DNA from: Cokeromyces recurvatus
Lineage: Eukaryota > Mucoromycota > Mucoromycetes > Mucorales > Mucoraceae
Reading direction: 5' to 3'
DNA: 64,000 nucleotides
Assembly: GCF_025118155.1 (NCBI RefSeq)
Contig: NW_026251388.1
Location: 1,302,001-1,366,000, forward strand
Position 1 is the stretch's first letter; each line of letters opens with the position of its first letter. Shown one piece after another: positions 9,969-20,156 of this stretch. The notes under the pieces are model-generated. The model was not told where the DNA came from. It saw nothing but the letters and a program-made list of their open reading frames with translations, and made no database searches. The position numbers were made by a program, and so were the translations under genes.

Positions 9969-11388
9969 TTATATATCATATGGGTGATAAAGTACAATAG
10001 ATTCTACATTATTTTTCATTGTTGTATCATGTAATAAAGAGGATTTAAAATGAACTAAAGGAAGTAAATTGGTCTTTTCTATAATAAAATGCTTATTGTA
10101 TAATACAGTGGGGTAACTTTGACTTCTATATCGTAATCTAATTCGTTTATAAGTAACAATTGTGGCTGTGTTGATGGTGGTGGATAAAGAAGAAGAAGGA
10201 GGAGGAGAAAGAAGAGTGGTATTGTTGGTGGAATGATGAATAGATTCAATTGTATTAGACTCCCAATAGGTACGATTTTCTTCAAGACAAGTCACCAAGA
10301 GTTGAGATTTGGGTAATAAGGAGACTAAGGATTTAAAGTATGGAAGGATGGTTTCTTGGAATTTTAAACTAATAGATCTTTGAGAACATGATTCACGATC
10401 CATTCCTGGTGAAATCTTCATTTTTCTCTTCTTTTCTTCGTCTCCCTGAGAATAAAATTCTTTCACAATCTGATTTGACCATTGCTGAGAGACAGCATAA
10501 GGCCGTGCCATGTTACTAATATCAGCAGCATGTAATAAAATACAACATAAGCTTTGTCTATCTTCTTTGTTTACTAAAGTAGAGATGGGTTCTATAGAGT
10601 CAAGCTTTCTTTTTCGATTGATAATGGATGTTAAATTTGTAGTGAGTTGATTCATTTGTTGAGTTAATTTTGTGTGATAGATCATGTCGGTTGATAAAAT
10701 AAATTTTTCAATCATTTGATTCATTTCTAAATGATATGCATTAAATTTATGTTTCTCTATTAATTCTTTTGTTAATTCTACAGAATATGTTTCAAGTGTA
10801 GATGTGTGTCCGTAGCGTTTAGCTAATTCAGTATTTGTATTGACTTGAAAAGAATTACCGAATCCGGGCTATCAAAGAAGAAGAGTTAGTATATGCATCT
10901 ATTTACGTCTATCTGTATGGTCTTCTTGCTTACATGGCCTATATCATGACATATAGCAGCAATCATTAAAAATACTTTATCTACATCGGTTAAATAATGA
11001 TCTGCTTGGAGATGATGATAAAAATAATACAAGACAGTGACTATATCAACAGCGTGATAAAAGTTATGATAAGGTGCTTCTGTATAATTAGATGCAACAT
11101 CGATCAAGAAATCTAATAGTTGGGAAATAGTAACTTGGAGCACTTTATGTACATCACATTGAACAAATAGACTTAAAACATGAGCGAAAAGGTCTGTGCG
11201 ACTTTTTAATAACAACACGTTAAATTCTAGTGTTATCTTTTCTTTTATTGTGTTCAAACTTTGTTTAAAATTCTATTAAAATTCCATTAGAATTCTTGGT
11301 CATTAAAAAAGTGATTTTATTTTACCTTTTCTATTTCTTTTAATTGTTCTTGTGTTAGTTTATCTTTATTAAAGTTTAATTCAAACAT
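9969..11388 (-). CDS. Class I 3',5'-cyclic-nucleotide phosphodiesterase
   Basis: Seen: three exons, 11388-11326, 11272-10934 and 10868-9969, joining in frame to about 433 residues. The catalytic HD-type domain is complete: HNFYHAVD (HNxxHA signature), CHDIGH split just before the second intron (CHDIGH/PGFGNSF), HAADISN, and QQWSNQIVKEFYSQGD. The metal-ligand His and Asp residues of class I PDEs are therefore present. Known: these enzymes hydrolyse cAMP and/or cGMP and set the level of PKA signalling; fungal high-affinity Pde2-type enzymes are of similar size. There is little sequence before the catalytic domain, so no regulatory GAF or PAS domain is visible, unless further upstream exons exist. 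The C-terminal ~90 residues (Ser/Thr-rich) are divergent. It sits next to an RGS gene on the same strand. Confidence 0.88.
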
Positions 11389-12157
11389 GTATGTACAAAA
11401 AAAGTCTATATGTAAAGAAAGAAAGGAAGGAAGGAAAGAAGGTTAAAGAAAGAAGAAAAAAAAAAAAAGGGACAATTTATTTATAAATAAAAATATACAT
11501 GTATGAAAAAAAAAAAAAAAGAGGAGATGAAAAAAAAAAAATAAGGGCTGCAAAGATCATCCTTCATCATAAGAACATACATATTTTACTCACCAATAAA
11601 ATAAAATATAATTGAATACAAAGAATTCAAAAAAAGAAGCCTAAAAAAAAAAAAAAGAAAAGATGTTACAAACTTGTCAATATTTTACGTTCATAAGGAT
11701 AAAGAAGAGATATCAATCTGTCATCAGATTATAACTATATTTAGTATAATAAAAAAAAATTTATATTATAATATGCAAATATATAACATGCATAAAAGCG
11801 TATTACCATGATGACCATAAATACATACGTACACACCTATTTGTATATGTCTTATATGGAAAACAAAAAAAATATTATATGTGTACATAAAGTCTGTTGT
11901 GTTCATTTTAATGCTCAAGCTTGTTTAGTACTTCTATACACACATGGCAACTTACCTACATCCTAATCATGCTATACATGCATGCATACGTATATGCATG
12001 TATCATCATCTGATGTTATATGGCTCAAGAAACATGTATATTGACAACAAGCATGATCATAAAAGGGTTCCTCAAAGAACATTCTACACATCTGAAACTG
12101 TATAACACAAAAGAATTTAATAAAAATAAAATAACAACAACAACAACAACAACAGTA
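11389..12157. other. Intergenic between PDE gene and inverted-repeat transposon
   Basis: AT-rich DNA with A runs, ATGCAT-type palindromes (about 11975-12002) and an (AAC)n repeat (12133-12153) just before the transposon. It is the presumed promoter region of the PDE gene. No coding sequence seen. Confidence 0.6.
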
Positions 12158-12360
12158 CAGTAAGAACGGTAAATTTTGTCACTTTGAGAAAATTAAATGT
12201 CCGTAACAAAAAATTAAATGTCACTTTCCAAAAAATTAATGGCACTAAGCCGAAAATGATTGTCCCTTTATGTCTAAAAGCTTTGTCCTTTTGAAATAAA
12301 AAAAAAAAAAAAAAAAAAAAAATGTCACAATACGTTAAATCAAATTGATCTAAAAATGAT

Positions 12361-12404
<44 letters not shown>

Positions 12405-12640
12405 ATTTCACTAAAAGTTGCTTTTGATTTAAAGGCAAAATGTTCACATTCTAAAGCAGATTTTGAAAAAAGGAAAGATGTGCTGAGGATTCATTCATAT
12501 CTATTTTTGATATTAATAGACACCTATCCATCACATTATCATAACATACTTTCTAACGTGTTCTTGCTCACCTACCTTAGACTAATCACCTTGAGCAGCA
12601 CATGGCAAGATTAATAATAGAAGGAAACAGTGACAGTGAC
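12158..12640 (+). repeat. Left terminal inverted repeat
   Basis: Left arm of the 2.98 kb element. It includes a series of TGTC(A/C)CTTT-like short motifs in the outer 130 bp (possible protein-binding sites), an A run, a T run of about 40 bp (12366-12403) and an inward-facing frame of about 70 codons. It ends with GAAGGAAACAGTGACAGTGAC. Confidence 0.88.
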
Positions 12641-12771
12641 ATATAAACTTTTTAGTCATTTCATCCTCTTTTTCCCATTGTAGAATGTCCACTCAAAATT
12701 GTAAATAAGCAAATTAGGTTTTCGATTGTATAAAAAAGTAGACTAATTAAGAAGCTCATTCAATTTTAGCG

Positions 12772-13454
12772 GAATCCTAGTGAAGATCTCATCCTGCCTT
12801 TGAAGTGGAAGCCTGGTGAAGATCTCTTGAGTAAATTGTTACTAAGTGATCCAAAAATCATAAATCGGGTTGTTCACTCTCTATTTGGTAGTGTATTTTA
12901 TTACTTGTATAAAGATGCGGTATATATCTAACACATAGATTGTCTATAGATGCAAGTATTCCTGCCAATAGCTATGTTGCAACCTAAACTGAATGGACAG
13001 CTACCAAAGGTGTATATACTTTGTATGCTTTGCGAGAAACGAATGATGACAGATTTATTCCAGTACTTGTTGCTGTTCACGAGGAAGTTAACGACGTTAC
13101 AATGTTGAACACTATTGAGTACTATACGATGGTTTATGGAAAATTTAGGCTTTTGCCTACAGTTTTAATTATCTCTATCAATGGCCCCTCTAGTCTGATG
13201 GATAATAACGAGTTCAGTGTTGTTGACGATTTATTTTTAGTGCAATGTAAGTCCAGCTTTTGGGCGCAGAAGTGTTTTTTGTTTTTTTTTTCCTGATTCA
13301 GTCAACATAAATGCGACTAATACGCCTAGACCTTCACTTACATCATTGTGCCAGTTTATATCTAATCCAAACAAAATACTTATCTTTCACCACAATTTAG
13401 AAACTGAAACTATAAGCTTGACATGTGAAGCTGTAACAAATAGAGAAAGTTAAA
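12772..13454 (+). pseudogene. N-terminal part of a degraded nuclease-like protein (Rpn/PD-(D/E)XK-like, tentative)
   Basis: Seen: protein-like segments follow one another on the plus strand but in different frames. The first is DLILPLKWKPGEDLLSKLLL then VVHSLFG (12789-12930). The second, 13021-13281, contains FIPVLVAVHEEVNDV and LLPTVLIISING then SFWAQKCFL. After a T10 tract (13282-13291) that shifts the frame by one base comes SLTSLCQFISNPNKILIFHH, ending at a stop near 13453. Inference: the order of blocks resembles the transposase-associated PD-(D/E)XK nucleases common in Mucoromycota genomes. The position where such families carry E-x-Q reads AVH here, so the active site may be lost. The matching C-terminal part lies on the opposite strand. 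Family name is tentative. Confidence 0.42.
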
Positions 13455-13491
13455 ATAAAAACTTTTATTTCGATAATAAAAACATGAGTAA

Positions 13492-14051
13492 AAAAAATTA
13501 TTCTTGTTGTTTCTTTCGTCTTTGGATATGATGGTAAGAGGATTTTAGACTGTCAGATGATTTATATGATTGAAACAAACCTTCTGCTTTGCCTCTGTTA
13601 ATTATAAGTTTCCAGTTTTTATTTTTTTCCCGGCTTGCTCAAACTTTCAATAAATAGAGCATCTTCAGTAGTATATGTCTTTGTTGGAACACTATTCTCT
13701 TCCCTTGTATTATCCTTTTCCAAATCTTTTTGTATTTGTTGAATCGCAAGTATTCCTTTTTCTGCACAATTCTTTGATGCTGTCTACTCGATTATCGTTT
13801 TCTTCAATTATTCGCGCAAATATCCTTTTAGCTTGATTTAATTGGTGGAAAGTGCTTGATTTCTTAAACCTTTTATGGTCTTCTCTTGACAGAATCTCTT
13901 TTGCAGTAGAAGATAACAACATTAAGGCTGCATCTGACCTATGATGCTCTGGAATTTGATATAGTTCGTGACGAGTAAGAAAGAGCCCTAGGACGATCAT
14001 AGGATCCAATGTTCCTTGATTTAAGTTGTTTTGAGTTCAAAGGATAAGGAA
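13492..14051 (-). pseudogene. C-terminal part of the nuclease-like protein, inverted relative to its N-terminal part
   Basis: Seen on the minus strand: LNQGTLDPMIVLGLFLTRH, then YQIPEHHRSDAALMLLSS, then AKRIFARIIEENDNRVDS. A frameshift near 13780 leads to KGILAIQQIQKDLEKDN and DALFIESLSKPGKK, and a second near an A run (about 13630) leads to RGKAEGLFQSYK and a basic end RRKKQQE. Inference: the DPMIVLGLFLT block and the RGKAEG-type tail are what would be expected downstream of the plus-strand half, so an internal inversion or two nested copies is likely. At least two frameshifts make it a pseudogene. The alternative is an unrelated host-derived gene captured by the element. Confidence 0.4.
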
Positions 14052-14670
14052 AGAGAAAAAAGAAAAGATAAGTCTGTGTATAGTTTATTAAAAGAAAAAA
14101 AAATAATACAAACATTGTACATAAGAAAATAATTATACGGAAAAATGACAAGGGCTATTTATATGTTTTTTACTTGCGAGGTAAGTGATATTAATAGGAG
14201 TATGATTTGCATTATGTATAAAAATTGTCAGTCTAAATATTGTCTCCTAATAATCCTGCATGCAGTAATATATACTTTATCTTTTTTCTCCTTTAGCTGT
14301 CGCTGTTACTAAAAATATACCCAATCATTATTTCTGGGATAAGCAACGCGTTCATATTAATTCACAGTGAATATTCCAGCTATAACAATAATACCAATTA
14401 TTTTAATGCAACTATTATTATTATTAGCATCCTCTAAGATGTTATTACATAATAATAATCAGCATTATAGATACATATATAAATAATTATGTGATTGAAT
14501 ATAATAGTCATAAACCTATTGAATTCTTGTAATTATGTAATACACTATATATCATTATTTTTAATGCTCGATGACTGCTATTAAGACTGAATGTTATAAC
14601 CTCTTTATTATGTAATAAATGATAGTTTATTTCTATTAACTTAGTTATAAATACGACTACAATCATAACC

Positions 14671-14906
14671 GTCACCGTTACCGTTTCCTTCTATTATTAA
14701 TCTTGCCATGTGCTGCTCAAGGTGATTAGTCTAAGGTAGGTGAGCAAGAACACGTTAGAAAGTATGTTATGATAATGTGATGGATAGGTGTCTATTAATA
14801 TCAAAAATAGATATGAATGAATCCTCAGCACATCTTTCCTTTTTTCAAAATCTGCTTTAGAATGTGAACATTTTGCCTTTAAATCAAAAGCAACTTTTAG
14901 TGAAAT

Positions 14907-14949
<43 letters not shown>

Positions 14950-15133
14950 ATCATTTTTAGATCAATTTGATTTAACGTATTGTGACATTTTTTTTTTTTT
15001 TTTTTTTTTTTTTTATTTCAAAAGGACAAAGCTTTTAGACATAAAGGGACAATCATTTTCGGCTTAGTGCCATTAATTTTTTGGAAAGTGACATTTATTT
15101 TTCTCAAAGTGACAAAGTTTACCGTTCTCACTG
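14671..15133 (-). repeat. Right terminal inverted repeat
   Basis: Right arm, reverse-complementary to 12158-12640. It includes an A run of about 35 bp (14909-14943) matching the T run of the left arm, the mirrored inward-facing frame, and the CTCACTG end at 15133. Confidence 0.88.
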
Positions 15134-15185
15134 TATCAGCAATAACAGCTAAAATAATAGTGTAGAGGGGAAATAACCCCCGGTT

Positions 15186-15278
15186 ATATTTTTTTTTATT
15201 ATTTTTATTATTTTTATTTTTATTTTTATTGTTATTGTTATTATTATTGTTATTGTTATTATTATTATCATTATTTTT
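15186..15278. repeat. TTA/TTG/TTTTA low-complexity tract
   Basis: Interspersed TTATT and TTG repeats between the transposon's right flank and the MEF2 start codon; the likely 5' untranslated or promoter region of MEF2. Confidence 0.7.
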
Positions 15279-15305
15279 TTTCCTTGATTGTATTTTTATG
15301 AAACA

Positions 15306-18144
15306 ATGCTTAGATACATTACTACTTCATTCAAAAAGTCAACATTTCACACAGCTAATCATGTTGCAACAATTAAATCTACTCAACGTCATTTACAATT
15401 CAAAACTTACACAACTAGTAACATCTTTTTCTCTTTCAAATAATAATAATAATAATAAAAAAACTAAAAAGGAACAAAAAACAAATTGAATAATCTAATC
15501 AATTGATTGATAGATGCTAAAGATTTCACTATACCAAAAACACGAAATATTGGTATCATTGCTCACATTGATGCAGGTAAATTATTTATTTATTTGTTTA
15601 TTTTTATAACCTTCCCCCCCTTATAAAATAAAATAGGTAAAACGACTACAACAGAGCGTATGCTTTACTATGCAGGCGTAACAAAACGTATCGGAGGTAA
15701 TACTTGTACACACAGACACACAGACATACACACACACACACACACACACATACATACATATATATACATATGTATACAATTTTTTTTTTTATCCACAATT
15801 AAACTTAATTTCATATCCAAGATATTGATGATGGAGATACAGTAATGGATTATCTAGCTGCAGAAAGAGAAAGAGGAATTACGATTAATAGTGCAGCTAT
15901 TACATTTGGTTGGCAAGGTCATCGTATCAACTTGATTGATACACCGGGTCATGTTGATTTTACAATGGAAGTTGAAAGAGCAGTTCGTGTCTTGGATGGT
16001 GCAGTAACGATTTTAGATGGTGTGGCGGGTGTTGAAGCACAAACAGAAACAGTATGGAAACAAGCAAATCGTCATGATATTCCTCGTATTGCTTTCATCA
16101 ATAAAATGGATAGAGTAGGTGCTGCCTTTGGAAGGACAGTACGTGAGATGTGGAAAAAGTTGCGTACACGACCCCTTGTTATTCAATTGCCCGTGATAAA
16201 TGAAAATGACTCTCATGATCACCAAAAGGGGTTATGCAGTATGATTGATTTAGTATCTATGGAACTCATTCAATGGGATCCTGCTCATCAGGATGGTTCT
16301 GTCTTCACACGATCCCCTTTAGATAAAGTAGATTTGGAGATAGATAAAAAGTGGGTAGAAGAAGCTGTGAAAGGACGAACGGCCTTGATTGAAGCTTTAG
16401 CAGAGATGGATGATACAATTGTAGAAGTCTTTTTGGATGAAGCAGAGGGCGATCATATGCGTGTAAAGGCGGATGCAATCAAATCGGCTATCAGAAGAGT
16501 TACAATCTCTAATAAAGCCGTACCTGTCTTATGTGGCGCCTCTTTTAAAAATCTAGGTGTTCAACCTTTGTTGAATGCTATCATAGACTATCTTCCAAGT
16601 CCTTTAGATAGACCTTCCGCTCTAGTCACATATAATAATGGGAAAACCGCGCTTGTGCCTTTGAATGATAATCATCTATGTGCCTTGGCATTTAAAGTCA
16701 TTCATGATTCTAAAAAAGGCCCTTTAGTTTTTGTAAAAGTATACTCTGGTATTAAGAATTTTTTTTTTTTGACTAATATACATATTACACATATTTATTC
16801 TTTTTTTTTTTTTAATATATACTCATATTAGGTAAATTGAATACTCGAATGTCCTTATTTAATACAACAACAAAGGGAAAAGAAAGAGTCAATAAATTAT
16901 TACAAATGTATGCAAAAGATGTAGAAGAAATACCTAGTATCAGTGCTGGTAACATTGGTGTTATTGTTGGTTTAAAGGATACACGTACAGGAGATACACT
17001 CGTTCAATCAAATAATACAAACGCTATCAAGAATGGACTCCAATTAGGAAATATCGAGATACCCAACCCAGCATTTTTCGCTGCTGTAGAACCAGCTTCT
17101 ATTTCAGAAGAAACAGCTCTACAGAATGCACTTACTAACTTGGTACGTGAAGATCCTTCGATCCAATTCTGGACTGATGAAGAGAGTGGGCAAATGCTTG
17201 TGAGTGGAATGGGTGAATTACATTTAGAAATCGTGAAAGATAGATTAATAAACGACTTTAAGGTGAAAGTCGAGATGGGGAAAATGAGAATTAGTTATAG
17301 GGAGACTTGCCAGAATGAGACAGACGTCAAAGCAGAATATGATAGAGAATTATTAGGCAAGAGAGCACGTGCTGCATGCCGTATAGAGGTGTCTCCGATA
17401 CATGAAGCCTTGGATACAGATAACGAAAAGATGATATTAGAAGATGGTTGGATATCTAATTCTGGTAATTATTTAAAAGCAGACGTTACTTTAGCAGAGG
17501 ATGGCGGTTCGTTAGAAACAGGGAGTGATACATTGACTAGTAGTAAGACACATTTACAACCTGAAGAAGTAACTGAAGCTGTTCACAATGGCTTATTAGC
17601 TGGGCTTTCGCGTGGTGCAATCTTAGGCTTCCCCTTGACAAAAATAAAAGTCAAAGCTTATGATTTAAAGACATTTGGTCAAGAAACAACACTCGGTGCA
17701 ATATCAGCATGTGTATCCAATGGTATATTCGAAGCTATTAAAAATGCAAGCCCATGTCTTCTCGAACCTATGATGGAGGTCTATACAGAGGTGAATGAAA
17801 ATCATATTGGTAGTATTGTTAGTAATTTAAGTGGTACACGCAGAGGTCATGTGATTGGATTAGAATCATCTATAGAAGATAAAGAGAGTGAACAAGATAA
17901 GTCAACTGAAGACATGCAAGTATATGCTCCTAAAGATATCCTTTTGACAAACTCAGATGTGGACGGATATAAGCCAAAGCAAGTGATCAAGGCTCACGTT
18001 CCATTAAGTTCAATGCTTGGCTATTCTAATGCTTTACGAAGTTTAACGGGTGGTAGTGGATCTTTTTCAATGCGTGTTATAGGATATGGTGAAATGAGTA
18101 AAGATAGAGAAAGGATAGTTATATCAGAAATGAAAGGATATTGA
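15306..18144 (+). CDS. MEF2: Mitochondrial elongation factor G2 (ribosome-recycling GTPase)
   Basis: Seen: exons 15306-15418, 15514-15576, 15637-15696, 15822-16748 and 16832-18144 join in frame to about 820 residues. ATG 15306 was chosen because it opens a classic mitochondrial presequence (MLRYITTSFKKSTFHTANHV) and splices directly into the GTPase domain, whereas ATG 15298 reads another frame. G1 is AHIDAGKTTTTERM, split by an intron; G2 is ERERGITINSAAITF; G3 is DTPGHVDF; G4 is NKMD. Domain IV/V follow to LRSLTGGSGSFSMRVIGYGE. Known: DIDDGDTVMDYLAAERERG matches the EF-G2 rather than EF-G1 subfamily; EF-G2 splits mitochondrial ribosomes with recycling factor and is not the translocase. It acts in the matrix. 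Confidence 0.93.
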
Positions 18145-20156
18145 ATAATAATAATAAAATACGTGTAATAGTTCATTATTATATTATTTATTTCTAGTTT
18201 AATATTATGAAAGATACATATATAAATATTTATTTCCTTTTTGAGTTATGTTACATTTTATAGAGTTTCATCTTTATACTTTTTTTTTTCTTGTCTTCTA
18301 CTTGTAGATTACATTAATAGTTATCTTTATTTCCTTCAAATATTATATTTATAATGGAATCAAGTGTGTAAATTTATATCCATCATGGGCCAATATAGAG
18401 ATTAAGAGATAATTATTTTTCTGCTCTATAAATATTCTGAGTTTTAATACATTTAATTTTTTTTTTTTTACAAGTAAATGTGTGTAACGTAGAATAAAGG
18501 ACAAATAATAAAATTAAAACAACTACGAACAAAATAATAATCGTAATAAATGAATAGTGACAGCAACCTACATCACAGAATGTATTTTTTTTTGCTACTT
18601 ATATTGACAGGTTCAAATGAAGAGGGAAAGTATAATCCACCAGCATTTTCCTTATCCTCATAGACAAGACGCAAGTAGTGAGCATGACCTTTGATTGTTT
18701 GAGCAGAGTTATAAGTGAAGCCTGAAAAGGCAAAAGAGAAGTTTAGGAATCTCTTTAATCGTAAACTGGCATCTTCATTCTACTTGAGGTATAGAATAGA
18801 CCGTTGTAAATCATGCTTGAACGTCGTCTTACTGTTTATGCTATGTGTGCACTATCGAAGAAGATTTAGTACAATTCTGATTTTGGTTGTATTATTTAAT
18901 TACCATCAATATACTCTGTACTTACTCATGTTCTTTGATATTAACGAAGCATCTTTATAAAACAATCCTTAATTTCTTTCATAGTGGATTAAATAAAATA
19001 AAAAGTACTTTGTTATTCTTATAGATAAAAATATCTTTTATACTTTTATCATCTAAAATTCTTTAGTATCTTGTTAACATGCTTTAGAAAAAAAAAGTGC
19101 GTATTAGCAAGATATATAGTATTTTCAATACGCCATTCACTAAAATTATACAACATACAGTTAAGCTGTTATCTGTGCGCATATGTTTGTATATTCCTAC
19201 GAGTATATTTTTTATTCTATTCCTCAACTCATCACCTTTACTTACTTTTGCAATATTATAAATAGTATGACTTTTCAACTGTTCCAATTAGGAAATACTG
19301 CTAGCATGACAAACATTCCTTGACTTGTTAAAAAGAAAAAAAAAACTTGAACTGTCAAGTTTAATTGCCAACAACATTTTATACCAATATAATGAATGCT
19401 CTTCAAACAAGTTTATATAAACTGTTATTCTAATATATCTTTCTTTAATTATCAATTTTATTCTTTATTGAACATAATATTATACGTAGCCATTATTGCT
19501 TTGGTTCTTTCCCAGTAGTTATTTGACTTATTATCCGAAGCACTATAAATCAACTGCTGGTGAAGCAACTCTTTATATACTATCTTCAGATATATTTCGA
19601 GGTATCAAGTATTTGAGACAATTAAACTTCCCTTATCCTTCTATTTATATAGGATTCCTATACACGAACTATAGTCTTTTTTTTTTAACACGATACTTCT
19701 TGATTTATAAGTTGACCAGTCACTTGTATTATCATTTATAGACTCAATTATTTGTTTATGATAAAGATTTGCCTCCACTGTACTTTCCTAATTAGAACAG
19801 AGATTTGTTCATTGGCTTTCCTCTCTTTCCTCCCCCTCCCTCATTGACAGTGTAATTAGTATACTTTTTCCTTGATTCTAAATATGCTCTTTATTTTATT
19901 TTATTTTTTTTTTCAGCTTCCCACTTAATCCCTTGAACCGACCCGGGGATTTTTGCTATAATAAATCAAGCATCTTTTTGTGCCCAATGGGATCTTCAAT
20001 AAACTATTATTTTAAATATGCTTGTTACACTGTATTGAAACTGAGATAAAATTGTAATAATTTATTGATTAAATGTTGTTATTTCTATCTTTTTACTACC
20101 CTTTCTTCTTTTTCATATACACATATATATATATTTCTAAAAAAAAAAAGAGAGAA
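18145..20156. other. Two-kilobase gap with possible gene remnants
   Basis: Mostly AT-rich with T runs. Two patches look more protein-like than background: a minus-strand segment at 18580-18711 (listed separately) and a plus-strand frame at about 19496-19670 (contains YYPKHYKSTAGEATLYILSS and IKYLRQLNFPYP). The second has no start codon, no recognised family and could be chance. The end near 19900-20150 probably contains the septin promoter, with ATATATATA at about 20122-20133. Confidence 0.45.
18580..18711 (-). pseudogene. Orphan coding-like terminal exon
   Basis: Seen: after a good acceptor on the minus strand (tgccttttcag, ending near 18712-18714) about 45 codons read GFTYNSAQTIKGHAHYLRLV, then YEDKENAGGLYFPSSFEPV, then a stop near 18570. 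Composition is strikingly protein-like in an AT-rich gap. No upstream exon in phase was found on the minus strand. It may be the last exon of a gene whose other exons have decayed, or a fragment carried here by duplication. Family not recognised. Confidence 0.4.

Larger units (their letters stand above)
12158..15133. mobile_element. Tc1/mariner-type-ended DNA transposon with ~0.47 kb terminal inverted repeats
   Basis: Seen: the sequence from 12158 reads CAGTAAGAACGGTAAA, and the reverse complement from 15133 reads CAGTGAGAACGGTAAA. The similarity continues inward to about 12640 on the left and 14671 on the right. Each end is flanked by TA (12156-12157 and 15134-15135), a likely target duplication. 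Known: CAGT termini with TA duplications are typical of Tc1/mariner elements, although arms this long are unusual. The interior (about 12641-14670) carries degraded nuclease-like coding segments on both strands and no recognisable DDE transposase, so it appears non-autonomous or dead. The arms differ mainly in homopolymer length, which suggests fairly recent insertion or arm homogenisation. Confidence 0.85.

Noticed and set aside
12402..12614. Considered as a host gene
   Set aside because: It lies entirely within a transposon arm and is duplicated in the other arm, so it is treated as part of the element.
13939..14151. Minus-strand frame MSFFRIIIFLCTMFV..
   Set aside because: Phe/Leu-rich chance frame; the real coding signal there is the DPMIVLGLFLT frame.
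15229..15489. Poly-Leu frame through the MEF2 start region
   Set aside because: The ATG at 15306 in another frame gives a mitochondrial presequence that splices correctly; this frame is a repeat artefact.
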